Positions 1 through 11,200 are shown, counted from the stretch's first letter. The stretch: 64,000 nucleotides of DNA from JADCRZ01 sp037718865 (GCA_037718865.1 JBBJMP010000001.1:620001-684000), one strand, 5' to 3'. The notes: a model not told the origin generated them from the sequence alone. Made by a program: numbers and translations.

Positions 1-455
1 TTGATAGATATGAAGACAATGGGAGTTCCAGGCAGCTTTTGACGTATCATGCGGAAAAGTGTTTTGAACCTTTCAGTCACCATTTTTGAATCTACCGTAT
101 CGCTGGCAATATCGTTCTCTCCGCAGTAAATAAATATTTGTTTTGGTTCATAAGGCATAATAACGTCATTAGCATACTGAATCACGTGCGGCAGGCTGGA
201 GCCTCCAAAACCGCGGTTAACGACCTGGTATCCACTAAATGATTCCTGGAGGTTTTTCCATAAGCGGATGGAGGAGCTGCCGGTAAAAAGGATTGCACCC
301 TTTGGTATGGGTGAAAGGCTATCCTGCTTTTTGAAGGCCCTGATCTCTTCATCAAAGGGTTCCGTTTGCTGGGCCTTTGCCGCTAATAACCATACACCTG
401 AAAAGGCAAGTAAACTGATAAAATACCTGCTAACTCTGATCATTTGATTTGTCAT
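1..455 (-). CDS. SGNH/GDSL-type hydrolase, N-terminal part (cut by window edge)
   Basis: The reverse strand reads from ATG at 455 (second in-frame ATG at 443) with no stop before position 1, so the C-terminal part lies outside the window. The product starts with a hydrophobic signal peptide ending near AKAQQ. It then shows SGNH-family blocks: FTGSSSIRLW (block I, with the nucleophile Ser in a GSSS context rather than GDSL), NRGFGGSS (block II Gly) and CGENDIA (block III Asn). The family comprises secreted esterases or carbohydrate deacetylases. It is the last gene of the minus-strand SusC/SusD locus and starts 57 bases after the GH144 gene, so it may remove acyl groups from the imported glycan (inference). 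Confidence 0.8.
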   Translation of the reverse strand, partial: MTNQMIRVSRYFISLLAFSGVWLLAAKAQQTEPFDEEIRAFKKQDSLSPIPKGAILFTGSSSIRLWKNLQESFSGYQVVNRGFGGSSLPHVIQYANDVIMPYEPKQIFIYCGENDIASDTVDSKMVTERFKTLFRMIRQKLPGTPIVFISI

Positions 456-512
456 ATTTATTGTTGTTTAACACCTGAGCCTGAGCGTCTTTGTATCAAT
501 CAAGATAAAGCC

Positions 513-1865
513 TTATTTTAAATGAGGGCTGCGAAAACCAAGCTTTTTTAAGCCGTTCTGCACTTCCGGGCAACTCATAAATAAATTCCATAGTAATCCG
601 GTACGATGATTTTCCATCATTACCACAATGGGCCCCTGGTCTATGGCCAGGTATCGCTGAGGGAACCAGTTATCCGTTTCACTGAATGCGTCATAAAATC
701 CATACATGCCATATACTTTGCTGCCCAGGTTCGTATACCAGTGTTTCATCGCCCGCATAGATTGTTCCGGGCTATAAGGCATGGAAGACAAGGCTGCGGT
801 GGGTGAGATCACACAGAGGTCATTTTGAAGACCCGGGGCATGGGCTGAATAGCCATTAACGGAATAACTGGCGGTAAGTCCCCAGTTGTTTGAGCCATAC
901 CCTTTACACTTTTTCGGGTTATCTATACACCAGTCCAGGTTTATCAGTGTATGACTTGTATTATGCTTCCAGTAATCCGTGTATTTGTCTGTTAAACCAC
1001 GCGGATCAAGCGCCAGGTATGAATAGTGCGACCAGAATAGCGGGCCGCCGTAGTCCTTCGCTCCGTTATGCGAAAGGTTCAGGGTATGCCCGTATTTTGT
1101 GGTGGAATCCCTGATCTTTCCCTTACGGGCCCATCCTTCATGATACACCCCGGCCGGAATGCCATGTGTTGTAGAAGATGCTGCAAGCACGTACATGATC
1201 AGGCATTCATTATAGCCGGTAACTGCGAAATTCATTTCCCACTTATACTCGGGCGACCAGTGCCAGTACAAGACATTTTTGCCGTTACGAAACCAGTTCC
1301 AGTCTACTTCTTTCCAAAGTTTGTCGATTCTGCCGGCAAGGGCCTTTTCCTGTTCACTGCCTTTTGTAAAATACTGCCTTACGCAGAGCAATCCCTGAAT
1401 CATAAAAGACGACTCAACCAGGTCACCGCCATTATCCTTTCTGCCGAAAGGTTTCACTTTGCCGGTTTCTCCATAAATCCAATGAGGCCAGGCCCCATAA
1501 AACCGGTCGGCTTTTTCCAGAAACCCAACTATTCTTTCAAGCCTTTCCAAACCCTGCCGGCGGGTAATAAACCCCCTTTCTATACCAACCAGGATCGCCA
1601 TCACGCCAAATCCACCGCCTCCCGTGGTGACTACATTTTTATCGTTATCCGGGTAATCACCGTCAACATGAAAGCGCTCCCTGGCAAGTCCGCTAACAGG
1701 TTCCGCACCGTCCCAAAAATATTGAAAAGTTGTTCGCTGCACATTTTTGAAGATCGAATCATACTCGGAAGGAATAGCATGGATCGCCTGGGCAGCGGTA
1801 CGATCAGCTATGATCAGTAAGAATATGACGGGAATAACTCGTAGCATGTTTTTTTGATATGACAT
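513..1865 (-). CDS. GH144-type glycoside hydrolase (glucoamylase-like PF10091 fold)
   Basis: The 450-residue product has a signal peptide (residues 1-27) and then one (alpha/alpha)6-barrel domain of the glycoamylase type. The acidic residues D144, D148 and E151 (in KDNGGDLVE), E220 (in GYNEC) and D409 (in AIDQGP) have the same spacing that I recall for the catalytic-site residues of the Chitinophaga endo-beta-1,2-glucanase founding GH144. This supports hydrolysis of beta-1,2-glucan or sophoro-oligosaccharides. Related PF10091 enzymes include exo-acting ones, so endo or exo action is not settled. It follows the FG-GAP gene by 12 bases in the SusC/SusD locus and probably acts in the periplasm. 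A second ATG at residue 7 is an alternative start. Confidence 0.85.
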   Translation of the reverse strand: MSYQKNMLRVIPVIFLLIIADRTAAQAIHAIPSEYDSIFKNVQRTTFQYFWDGAEPVSGLARERFHVDGDYPDNDKNVVTTGGGGFGVMAILVGIERGFITRRQGLERLERIVGFLEKADRFYGAWPHWIYGETGKVKPFGRKDNGGDLVESSFMIQGLLCVRQYFTKGSEQEKALAGRIDKLWKEVDWNWFRNGKNVLYWHWSPEYKWEMNFAVTGYNECLIMYVLAASSTTHGIPAGVYHEGWARKGKIRDSTTKYGHTLNLSHNGAKDYGGPLFWSHYSYLALDPRGLTDKYTDYWKHNTSHTLINLDWCIDNPKKCKGYGSNNWGLTASYSVNGYSAHAPGLQNDLCVISPTAALSSMPYSPEQSMRAMKHWYTNLGSKVYGMYGFYDAFSETDNWFPQRYLAIDQGPIVVMMENHRTGLLWNLFMSCPEVQNGLKKLGFRSPHLK

Positions 1866-1877
1866 GGATAACGACTA

Positions 1878-4800
1878 TTAATATTGGATTTCAGCTGGCC
1901 GGTTGCTGGTACCTTCGAATTTATTTAAACTATAGAACAGGAGCCTATCATTATTTCGGGTTACAACCAAAACATCACCATACCTGGCAGTGCGTAACCA
2001 TTTTAAATCCCTAACCTCTCCTTTAATATCTATCACCCTGTTTTCTTTCCATATATATTTTCCATTCGCATTCCCAAAATCAACCATTGATAGGGCGGCG
2101 GCATCGTATCGGCCTTCGTAAGGAAGCACTCCAAAAAAATTTCCGCCGACAATGAAGTGAGTTGAATTTGGAATTTGCTGAAAAGCGAAGATAGGTGATA
2201 ACTGAAGCTCCGGAGAGAGATCCATACGTTTGAAAGATCCCTTTCCGTCATTAATAAATGATGCCGATCCCAGCGTTTCGGCTTCCAACTCTTTATAATC
2301 TTTAAACAGATCATAAAACATATAATCCACCGTTTTACCCGCCACCTCGCTATAAGTAAGATAAGCTTTTTTTAATACGGGCAGTGACCGTTCCAGCTCA
2401 TCTTTGCATAAAAAAGGATATACTTTCTCATCCATAGTATAAGCCATTATTTGCTCTACAGATCCATTATTGTCGAAATCTTTTATGTACAATTTAAGTG
2501 ACCCATTCTTTCCCGAATAGAATTTTGAATTATGCCCCCAGTTGCCTGCCATTATATCTGCGTGTCCATCGCCGTTTATATCGGTACAATAAACGGACTG
2601 CCATAGCCCTGTGGAATGTTCAATCGGATGCTCAGTAAAAACTCCGCTGATGTTTGTAAAAATTTTTACCGGCATCCATTCTCCGGCAACCACAAGGTCA
2701 GTCCATCCATCATGGTTTATATCTGAAAAAGCAGATGACGTAACCATGCCTGTTTCTTTTAATGAAATGACTGCTGAGGGAGCTTCCATAAAATTTCCTT
2801 TTCCGTCATTTAACAGCAAATAGGATGATTGAGCGTAGCCGTAAACTTCGGCATTGGCAAAGCCACTTACAAACATGTCATTGTCACCATCTTTGTCGAC
2901 GTCAGCGACGGCGACGGAAGTTTTATTGGTGAGGATGGGTGGAAGAGTACCCACTGCCTGAGTAAAATGACCTTCCGCATTATTAAGGTACAAGCGGTCT
3001 GCGAGATTGGGATTACCGTCTTCGTATTCGTTACCGCCGCTGACAACATAGAGATCCGGGTAGCCGTCGTTATTCGCATCAAAGAAAACAGCGTCTACAT
3101 CTTCGCTTGCGGTGCTCCTATTGAACAGGGATGTATCCGAGCTTACAAATCTTCCTTCTTTGCTTTGTATCATCAGGCTACCGGCATTGCCTTTTGCACC
3201 GCAAACAAAGAAATCATCCAATCCGTCTTTATTTACATCGGCTACCGTTAGTTTCGGACCTTTTGTGGATTCCATATGAGGGATTAGGTATTGAGTATTA
3301 AAATCAATAAAACGATCTTCTGTATGCTTCCAGTTTATATCGATCTCTTTTGTTATGTCTGTCAACAACTGGCGTTCCGGCGGAAAAAATAGTTCGTATT
3401 TAAATCCAGCCACTGCGTCTTTCAGGTTAATCTTCAACTGCCTTCCCGTTGAAATATTTTTTATTACCTGGTATTTCTGATCAGGCCAGATAACGAGCAG
3501 GCTGTCAATGATGTTCACACTATCCAACCCAAAATGCAGTCGGGGTTCAGTAGAGGATTGAAAACCTCTTGTTAACATTAACTGCTGATATTGCATTTTT
3601 TCTCCGCTAAATAAATAGGCTTTAGCCCCAATGCCATAAGAATTCATGCCACTACCATTAAAAGAAATTGAAAGGAAATTTTTCTTCGCAGTATTGTTCT
3701 CCAAAATAACTGCAGGCGCATTAATGCAATTGATAACAAGGTCAAGGTTTCCATCGTTATTCAGGTCGGCATAAGACGCCCCATTGAAGTAACCTTTCAT
3801 ATCGCCGGTTCCCCATGAGTCACTTACATCATTAAAATCTAATTTACCATCACCCTTGTATAGAAAAGGGTGAGAAGCCCCGTCAGGCATTTTTTCCAAA
3901 GCCGTGTTGTCATATTTATCAGTTTGATTCAATGCTTTATGCACGTAGAGATCAGATACAAATCTTATATAATCCAAGTCTACCGGACGTTTTACAATAC
4001 CGCTGGATACAAAAAGGTCCTTGTTTCCATCATTGTCAAAATCCGCAAACAAGGGCGACCAGCTCCAGTCAGTGGCAGATACACCGCTGATCAGGCTCAC
4101 ATCGCTGAAACTTCCACCATTCCCATTGTTTGTTTGCAAGCAATTCTTTGAACTTTGAGGCAGGTACCCGTTGTCAATAATTTTTTGTTTGTAGGTGTCG
4201 AACTGCTCATCGCTTCCATAAGATTTTAGTATTTTCTCATCATTCGGCAACATATCAACCGTAATGATGTCGAGTTGCCCGTCATTGTTGTAATCTGCAG
4301 CATCATTACCCATACTGAAGCGGCTGAAATGATTAAAATGTTTGCCGGCGCTTTCTGTAAATGTGCCGTTACCGTTATTCACATAATAATAATCGTTTTC
4401 ATGAAAATCGTTACCGATATAAATGTCATCCCAGCCGTCATTATTAAAATCAGCAACGGCAACACCCAACCCATATCCCAGGCTGCTTTGATAGATCCCG
4501 GCTTGTGAAGAGACATCAGTAAATTTTTTTTCAGCGGTATTCATGTCATTGCGATAAAGTCTATCTCCCGCATAAGGGTCAAACCTTCTCCTGTTGATGG
4601 TATCAACAATATTCTCATTTGCCTTATGCGACTGGTTTAAGATATAGCAGTCAAGGTCACCATCATGGTCATAATCAAAAAAGACAGACTGCGTACTATA
4701 TCCGGAAAAATTCAAACCATATTCAGCAGCACTTTCCGTGAAGGTGCTGTTACCATTATTTATAAATAATTCATTGCGTCCCTTCAAACCATGGTCATGA

Positions 4801-5225
4801 CTAACCGCCGACACATAAATATCAAGATAACCGTCGCCATTTACGTCTGCCATCGTTGAACCAGTGCACCAGTCTGATGTGCCTTCTACGCGAGCCTTCG
4901 CGGTAATATCTTCGAATTCAAAATCTCCCTTATTCAGGTAAAGTTTATTATTCTGCAGGCTGTTTGCGGTGAAGTATATGTCGGGAAGGCCATCGTTATT
5001 AATATCACCAGTGGATACACCTCCACCGTTGTAATAATACAAGTAATAAAGAATACCAAAGGCTTTACGTTTCAGAGGATCATTTTGAAAATGAATGTTT
5101 GTTTTAGAAGGGGACACTGAATGAAATAACGTATCTGCACGATGGCAGGAAAAAAGGGCCAGTGAAGATATAACAATGTAGAAAATATGATTGATGCTGA
5201 AAGGCATAGCCGATTTTATATTCAT
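1878..5225 (-). CDS. FG-GAP/VCBS repeat lipoprotein with ASPIC/UnbV domain (CRTAC1-like)
   Basis: This is a 1115-residue lipoprotein (lipobox LFSC, Cys27). Calcium-binding FG-GAP/VCBS repeats of the form DxNxDGxxDI run through it: DINNDGLPDIYF, DVNGDGYLDIYV, DFNNDGWDDIYI and at least three more in the first half. An ASPIC/UnbV segment follows at about residues 530-600 (RGFQSSTEPRLHFGL, then LLVIWPDQ). A second repeat set follows (DANNDGYPDLYV, DVDKDGDNDMFV, DINGDGHADI). The repeats predict two beta-propellers that bind ligand or protein at the cell surface, and no catalytic site is visible. It lies 16 bases after the cytochrome gene and 12 bases before the GH144 gene, so the three are probably co-transcribed. 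Confidence 0.85.
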   Translation of the reverse strand: MNIKSAMPFSINHIFYIVISSLALFSCHRADTLFHSVSPSKTNIHFQNDPLKRKAFGILYYLYYYNGGGVSTGDINNDGLPDIYFTANSLQNNKLYLNKGDFEFEDITAKARVEGTSDWCTGSTMADVNGDGYLDIYVSAVSHDHGLKGRNELFINNGNSTFTESAAEYGLNFSGYSTQSVFFDYDHDGDLDCYILNQSHKANENIVDTINRRRFDPYAGDRLYRNDMNTAEKKFTDVSSQAGIYQSSLGYGLGVAVADFNNDGWDDIYIGNDFHENDYYYVNNGNGTFTESAGKHFNHFSRFSMGNDAADYNNDGQLDIITVDMLPNDEKILKSYGSDEQFDTYKQKIIDNGYLPQSSKNCLQTNNGNGGSFSDVSLISGVSATDWSWSPLFADFDNDGNKDLFVSSGIVKRPVDLDYIRFVSDLYVHKALNQTDKYDNTALEKMPDGASHPFLYKGDGKLDFNDVSDSWGTGDMKGYFNGASYADLNNDGNLDLVINCINAPAVILENNTAKKNFLSISFNGSGMNSYGIGAKAYLFSGEKMQYQQLMLTRGFQSSTEPRLHFGLDSVNIIDSLLVIWPDQKYQVIKNISTGRQLKINLKDAVAGFKYELFFPPERQLLTDITKEIDINWKHTEDRFIDFNTQYLIPHMESTKGPKLTVADVNKDGLDDFFVCGAKGNAGSLMIQSKEGRFVSSDTSLFNRSTASEDVDAVFFDANNDGYPDLYVVSGGNEYEDGNPNLADRLYLNNAEGHFTQAVGTLPPILTNKTSVAVADVDKDGDNDMFVSGFANAEVYGYAQSSYLLLNDGKGNFMEAPSAVISLKETGMVTSSAFSDINHDGWTDLVVAGEWMPVKIFTNISGVFTEHPIEHSTGLWQSVYCTDINGDGHADIMAGNWGHNSKFYSGKNGSLKLYIKDFDNNGSVEQIMAYTMDEKVYPFLCKDELERSLPVLKKAYLTYSEVAGKTVDYMFYDLFKDYKELEAETLGSASFINDGKGSFKRMDLSPELQLSPIFAFQQIPNSTHFIVGGNFFGVLPYEGRYDAAALSMVDFGNANGKYIWKENRVIDIKGEVRDLKWLRTARYGDVLVVTRNNDRLLFYSLNKFEGTSNRPAEIQY

Positions 5226-5241
5226 TTAAATTTAAAGATCG

Positions 5242-6456
5242 TTATTTAACATGCAGGAATTTTTTTGTTTCCTGCGGATAGATTTTTATGAAATGCGATC
5301 TCATTAACGCGGGTGTGGGCGTACTTGCACCCTGAAGCATGACGGCAATTGACCGGGAAGGTTGTTCCGGCATATGGCAGTCAATGCAATTTTTAACGAT
5401 AGATGAACCTATCTGGTCAGACATCTTGCAAAAGTTTCCGTGTTCACTGTTGTGGCAATTTATACAACGTTGAGAAAACAAAGCCAGTTTTCCTGTTTCA
5501 TTTTCATGTGGATTGTGGCAATTGGAGCACGTCATAACACTGTTTTTAAAACACTTGCTCGCAGCAAGCAACCCATACTGATTGCCATGTACATCAATAT
5601 TCACGGCATCATTTGAAGTTGAATCGATCGAAAAAAAATTTGATAAAGTATCACCTGGGCCAAACACAAAAGAAGGCCTTTTTTTACTTAAACGGCCCCC
5701 ATGGCATAAAGCGCACATGTCGATATTCTGTTGTCTTGATAGCCTGGCCAGGTTAACGATATATTTGCCTTGCGTTTCCTGCGGATGTTGAGATTGAAAC
5801 TGAACATGCTTAGCCGCAGGGCCATGGCATTTTTCGCAATTTACTCCATACAAGATTTTACTGCGGTCAAACTCTTCCCACTCATTAGTTGGATCAGATA
5901 CTTGTAGGGTATACGTAGTGTGGCATTCCATACAACGGGAAGTAATGGGCCTGTTAAAAACAGCCCTTTCGGGAAAGCCTGGGCTATTTGACCATTGGTC
6001 CGCGGAGGTAAAAAAAGTGATGGGCAACTGTAAAAGCCTGTTGTTATACCAATTCAAAAAGGACTGTCCCTTATTACCCGAGCCAAACACAATATCCATT
6101 CGCCGGTTCATTTTTTTAACACTGTCAATATACTCGACCTGGTAAAAACTACTATCCCGTTTTTCCATAACTATCTCCGTACCGTCCTTAAATAGAAATG
6201 TATTTTTACCTGTTTCAAAATTACCCTTTATGGATTCCTGAGAAGCAGGACGGGATGTGAGATAATGCGCGGTTTGTATATGGCTTTGGTAAATTTTCTT
6301 ATGGCAACCGGCACAGGAAGCCGAACCGGCAAATTTATTCCAGCTTGATCCAATGATTGCTGTTTCATGGCTTTCCTTATCTATGCATTTAATCAACAGA
6401 AATACACATAACACAATAGAGGAAATGATAGTTATTGCCGAACGCCGGGAGTTCAT
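5242..6456 (-). CDS. Seven-heme c-type cytochrome
   Basis: The 404-residue exported protein contains seven CxxCH heme-attachment motifs in order: CAGCH (C48), CMECH, CEKCH, CALCH, CSNCH, CINCH and CIDCH. The spacing resembles cytochrome c554 / NrfB-like multiheme proteins. Residues 8-24 are hydrophobic and end in LLIKC, so it may be a lipoprotein or have an uncleaved anchor. Multiheme cytochromes carry electrons in the periplasm or at the outer membrane. The partner here is not visible; the nearest redox enzyme is the PQQ-type dehydrogenase more than 35 kb away. It precedes the FG-GAP gene by 16 bases and follows a terminator after SusD, so it may also have its own promoter. Confidence 0.85.
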   Translation of the reverse strand: MNSRRSAITIISSIVLCVFLLIKCIDKESHETAIIGSSWNKFAGSASCAGCHKKIYQSHIQTAHYLTSRPASQESIKGNFETGKNTFLFKDGTEIVMEKRDSSFYQVEYIDSVKKMNRRMDIVFGSGNKGQSFLNWYNNRLLQLPITFFTSADQWSNSPGFPERAVFNRPITSRCMECHTTYTLQVSDPTNEWEEFDRSKILYGVNCEKCHGPAAKHVQFQSQHPQETQGKYIVNLARLSRQQNIDMCALCHGGRLSKKRPSFVFGPGDTLSNFFSIDSTSNDAVNIDVHGNQYGLLAASKCFKNSVMTCSNCHNPHENETGKLALFSQRCINCHNSEHGNFCKMSDQIGSSIVKNCIDCHMPEQPSRSIAVMLQGASTPTPALMRSHFIKIYPQETKKFLHVK

Positions 6457-6527
6457 GAAATGTAGTCTTTAAGTAGGCATCAGGCGGTTTACAACCGTCA
6501 TATGCCTGAAGCGGGCTGCAATAGAAA

Positions 6528-6553
6528 GGGGTTGCACATCCGTATGCAACCCC
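6528..6553 (-). terminator. Intrinsic terminator after susD
   Basis: There is a perfect 9-bp stem, GGGGTTGCA / TGCAACCCC, with an 8-base loop. Read on the minus strand it is followed by TTTCTATT. It lies 131 bases beyond the SusD stop and before the cytochrome gene, so it would end or attenuate SusC/SusD transcription. Confidence 0.65.
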
Positions 6554-6683
6554 ATAATATCTAAGCATGTAAAATTATAAATTTGCCAGTATACAATGTA
6601 TTTATCTCTGCTTCAGTAAGTACTGTTCCTTATAAAATCACCTGATTAAAATCCCTTATTCAGATCAACAGGTTTTTTATTCA

Positions 6684-8267
6684 TTACCATTCAGGATTTT
6701 GTTTCAATACACCCCCTGAAAGATCAATCGCTTTTTGTGGTATTGGATAATATCTGTGCCGATTGGTATACCCTAATCTCGAAAGCGCACTCACGGCATC
6801 TCCCCATCTAACTAAATCATAAAACCTGTAGCCTTCCATGGCAAATTCCCATCGTCTTTCATCTTTTATTGCCGTTCGAATTTGTGCCTGGTTCAAAAAG
6901 GCAATGCGTGGAACTATGGTACGGGCAGGGCCCAGGTTGCCACTTGCCCTGTTTCTGACTAATTCAAGATTGTTTGCAGCTGTTGCTCCGTCTGCCATTT
7001 CGTTGGCGGCTTCGGCCAGCATTAAAAGTACATCCGCGTAGCGAAGTATGCGATGATTGATCCACCTGGCATTACCTCTTCTTATCCAACCGGTGAACTC
7101 ACGCATGGCAGGATCGTTACCGGTATAAATTTTTTTGCTCCAGTATGGTTGTGCAAGTCCACCAGTTCCATCCGGGTTAGTATAAGCAGGAATTGTAGCG
7201 CCATGCCCACCTTTATCAGGACCTCCGTCGAATTGACCGGAGTATAAGATCGTTTGTGATTTCCGCGGATCGGTACTGTCCCATGCATCTACCAGGTTTT
7301 GGGTCGGCGTATTCCATCCCCATCCCAAGTTCCAGTCGTTCGTGGTACCATTCTGCCTGATACTTTGACATGTTCCCCAATCTGAGCCCTGATCAACAGC
7401 GCTATTGTTGAATGCATTTTGTCCGGCAGTGGCCTGCATTTCAAAAATGGATTCGGGTCCATTTTTACCAGCCCCCGATAAACCGTCTCTCCATATATCA
7501 GAAAATTTGGGTGTGAGGCGGTATTGGCCGGAATTAATTACTTCATTACAGAGGGCCGCAACTCTGGTCCAGTTCTGCCTGAATAAATAGGTTTGTGCCC
7601 ATAAAGTGTTTGCTGCTCCTTTCGTTAATCTTCCCGGGTAAGCATTCCCATATGCTGAATTGTTAACCGGTAAATTCTGGACTGCCACCTGCAAATTAGA
7701 ATCGATAAAAGCATAAAGAGTTGCCACTGTAGATTTGGGCTGGATGCCATCAGTAGGTTTAATGATTGGAAAATTGATCAACGGCACTTCGCCAAAAGTC
7801 TTTACTAATTCAAAATAGGTATAGGCCCTGAAGAAACAGGCTTCTCCTACATTACGCAATGAGGCCGGATCGGTAGTATTAAATGTTTTGGCCGCGTCGA
7901 TCGTATTATTAGTCGTATTGATCAGTGAATAATGATCATTCCAATAGGTATTCGGCGCCCAGTCATCTTTCGTATATTGAAATGTTTCAAACTCTGCAAC
8001 AACCTCCCTGCCATCATTGGCATCACTACCTTTTTGCGCATCGTCGTCCCGTATACTATGGAAGTCTAACCAGGGTAAAGTAGAAAATCCCCCGGAGGTT
8101 CTGATATAGGAATACATACTTAATACCTGCCCTTCCAAGGCACCCTGATTTAAATCAGTAAGGGTTGCCGTTAACGGCTTACGATCCAAAAACTTTTTAC
8201 ATCCAAATAAAGAAATCATTGGTATCGCTACTATGAAAACCCAGATCAAGCTTTTATTTTTTTTCAT
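6684..8267 (-). CDS. SusD/RagB-family outer-membrane glycan-binding lipoprotein
   Basis: The 527-residue lipoprotein (lipobox SLFGC, Cys23, then KKFLDRKP, a typical SusD N-terminus) has the family features: TPR-like helices, the RAYTYFELVKTFGEVPL segment, and the C-terminal motifs RYADVLLMLAEAANE and DERRWEFAMEGYRFYDLVRWG. SusD proteins sit on the cell surface as a lid over the SusC transporter and bind the oligosaccharide. Its start lies 17 bases after the SusC stop, the standard susC-susD order. Length is normal for the family. Confidence 0.95.
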   Translation of the reverse strand: MKKNKSLIWVFIVAIPMISLFGCKKFLDRKPLTATLTDLNQGALEGQVLSMYSYIRTSGGFSTLPWLDFHSIRDDDAQKGSDANDGREVVAEFETFQYTKDDWAPNTYWNDHYSLINTTNNTIDAAKTFNTTDPASLRNVGEACFFRAYTYFELVKTFGEVPLINFPIIKPTDGIQPKSTVATLYAFIDSNLQVAVQNLPVNNSAYGNAYPGRLTKGAANTLWAQTYLFRQNWTRVAALCNEVINSGQYRLTPKFSDIWRDGLSGAGKNGPESIFEMQATAGQNAFNNSAVDQGSDWGTCQSIRQNGTTNDWNLGWGWNTPTQNLVDAWDSTDPRKSQTILYSGQFDGGPDKGGHGATIPAYTNPDGTGGLAQPYWSKKIYTGNDPAMREFTGWIRRGNARWINHRILRYADVLLMLAEAANEMADGATAANNLELVRNRASGNLGPARTIVPRIAFLNQAQIRTAIKDERRWEFAMEGYRFYDLVRWGDAVSALSRLGYTNRHRYYPIPQKAIDLSGGVLKQNPEW

Positions 8268-8284
8268 ACAGGCAATATTATTTT

Positions 8285-11200
8285 TTAAAATGTTAGATTC
8301 AGGCCTACCGTGCTTACCATTGGTATTGCACCGCCTGCGTTATCATATCCGAATGCAGTGGCATCTCCTGTAAATTCCGGCGTATAACCATAGTTATTTT
8401 TCCAGGTCTTGGCATTCTGAACATTTACAAAAACGCGCAAAGCACGAATACCCGCTCCGGATATCAGATCGTTGCCAAAGTTATAACCCAGTTGAATGTT
8501 TCTGAGCCTGAAATAACTTCCATCTTCAATGTTGTACGTAGAACCATTATAATTAAACCTGTCCGCCTGACTAATAATAGGTACCCAGTTAGATGTACCA
8601 GGCCCGTGCCACCTATTGATCTTGTCACCTGCATAATTGACCCTTTGGAAGGGTGATTCAAGGGATCCCCAGGTTCTGAACACCTGGTTACCATGAACAC
8701 CTATTACGTCAATACCCAGGTTTAAACCTTTGTAGGTAAGATTTACTGATCCCCCATAGGTAAACTTAGGGGTTGGATTGCCGATTACGGTTCTATCATC
8801 TGCAGTGATTTTTCCATCTGGCCCTTTTGCCTCGGGACCGCTTATATCCTTAAATTTAAAGTCTCCTGGCCTATAAGCTCCTATAGAGGAAGCATTTGGA
8901 GAGCTCGCAATCTCAGCGGCACTTTGATAAATGCCTTCTACCACATAACCATAAAAGGAGCCAATTGGGTTTCCAGGAACAGTTCTACTTTCTGCAGATC
9001 CGTTGTTTTGAAACGTCCTGGACAGGATGCCGGTAGGAAGATCTGCACTCAGGCTGAGCACTTCATTTTTAAGGAATGTTATGTTGCCGCCTATATTCAA
9101 AGCCAGGTCGTACGCAAATTTCTGGTTCCATGAAGCAGAAATTTCTTCACCCCAGTTTTTTAAGCTGCCCCCGTTCACGAGCTTATTTTTTAATCCCAGT
9201 GCAGACCTGTCAACAAATGTCATTAGATCTTTCGTAGTTTTACTAAAATAGTTCGCCTCAACATGCAAACGGTTCTGGAAAGCATTGAATTCGATACCCA
9301 CTTCCTGCGCGGATACGGTTTCCCATTTCAGATCCGTATTTGGGATGTATTCCGGATCGGCAGCAGTATAGACGTAAGTGCCGAATACTGCGTTGGAGCC
9401 TGTATTCAGATTTGGATAAAAGGGATAATTCAGCGGAGTGCCATCAAGCCTGGATGCGGTCTGGTTTCCCAAGACACCTATTGAACCCTTTAACTTCAGG
9501 AAATCAAAAATTTGCTGGCCGTCCATGAAATTTTCTTTGGTCAGTTCCCACGCGGCGCCAACTGCCCAGAACTTCTGGTGACGGTTTGCCTCAGGAAGTC
9601 TTGAAGAGGCGTCATCCCTGAATGAGCCATTCAAGTAATACTTTCCTTTATAATTATATAAGACCCTTGCCAGGTAAGACACTGTAGAGTACTCACTTTG
9701 GCTGGAGCTTGAGGAGGTCGTTGCCGGGTCCTGGAAACCATTGGTGATATACCAAAACCTGGGATCATTCGGAATCGGCAAAGCTGTAAGACCGGTGGCC
9801 TGGCTGGATTTGCCCGTTCTGTTGAAATTACTAAAGTAATAGGTGGTAAATCCTGTGGTAGCAGTTACGCTGTGATCCCCAAAGTTTCTCTTAAAATTCA
9901 ACACATGGTCCTGCTGAAATTTCCTATAGGTCTGATCATCTTCCTGCACCCTGGTGCTTTGACTATTTAAATAAGGGGTGTTGTTTTTAGGATTATACGC
10001 GTAATAGAGCGGAACATACTGCCTTTTATTTATCGTACTTATATCTGCATACACTGTTGACCTGAAAGTGAAATTTTTGAGAAATGCAATTTCCCCAAAT
10101 GCACTTCCTACTGTTCTATATTCAATGTTCTTGGTTTTATCCCATTCGTTTTCTAACCGCAATAGCGGATTCACTACTCCTGAAGATTGAAGGCCTACGT
10201 CCAGCCCTGAATAAATATCCATATTCACAGTATCGGGTCCGTAAGGGTTTTTGACTTTAAAGTTTTTTGTGCCTGATGATACCTGTGGTATAACCTTCCT
10301 TGCGTCATCAAGTATCGATGTAGCATCGTAAGGATTATTCTGCCTGGAAGCATTCAGATTAACTCCAATTTTGATTGCCTTGTTTATCTTGAATTCGTCC
10401 CCAAGTGAAAACAACCATTTTTTCAGTTGTTCGTGCCTGATGATGCCTTCATCATAAATATAACCAAGGCCGAGATTAAATCTATTCTTCTCCGTACTTC
10501 CCGAGATACTGAGGTTGTTATTAGTGAATTTGCCCGTTCTTGTAACAGCATCTATCCAATCAGTATTAGCGTCCAACCCCGCGTAATCAAATGGTGCTGT
10601 ATTTCCATTGTTAGCCCTTTCTTCTGCAAAAAGTGTTTTAAACTCATCAGCATTGGCGAGTTTAATTTTATCCACCAGTTTTTTGAATCCGTAAGAAGTA
10701 TTAAAATTAACGACTACCTGACCAAGTTTTGCCTTTTTGGTAGTGATGGCTATTACACCGGTTGCCCCTTTAACTCCGAAAATAGCCAATGAAGAGGGAT
10801 CTTTTAAAACTTCTATCGATTCAATGTCATTCGGGTTAATGTAATCAATGTTATCATTAAAGATGCCATCGACTACATAAAGGGGCTGCACCTGGCCGAT
10901 ACTGGTTGTACCACGGATACGTATATCCGGAGCCTTGCCCGGTGTACCGGAATTTACTACGGATAATCCGGCTACTTTCCCTTGTAAAGAAGCCAAAGGA
11001 TTGGTATTTGGTTTATCGGCGATTTCCTTTCCGGATACTTTAGCAATAGATCCGGTCAGGTCTCTTTTGTTAGCCGTACCATAACCGATAACGACTACCT
11101 GTTCGAGAGCCGCAGAAGCAGTTGTAAGGGCAATGTTGAATGAGCTCTGGCCGGCCACGCTCAGTTCCTGTGATTCGAAGCCTACAGATGAAAAGACCAG

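Noticed and set aside
1068..1820. Plus-strand frame of 250 codons
   Set aside because: It is antisense to the GH144 gene, which has a signal peptide, domain match and conserved acidic residues. The plus-strand protein has no recognisable pattern.
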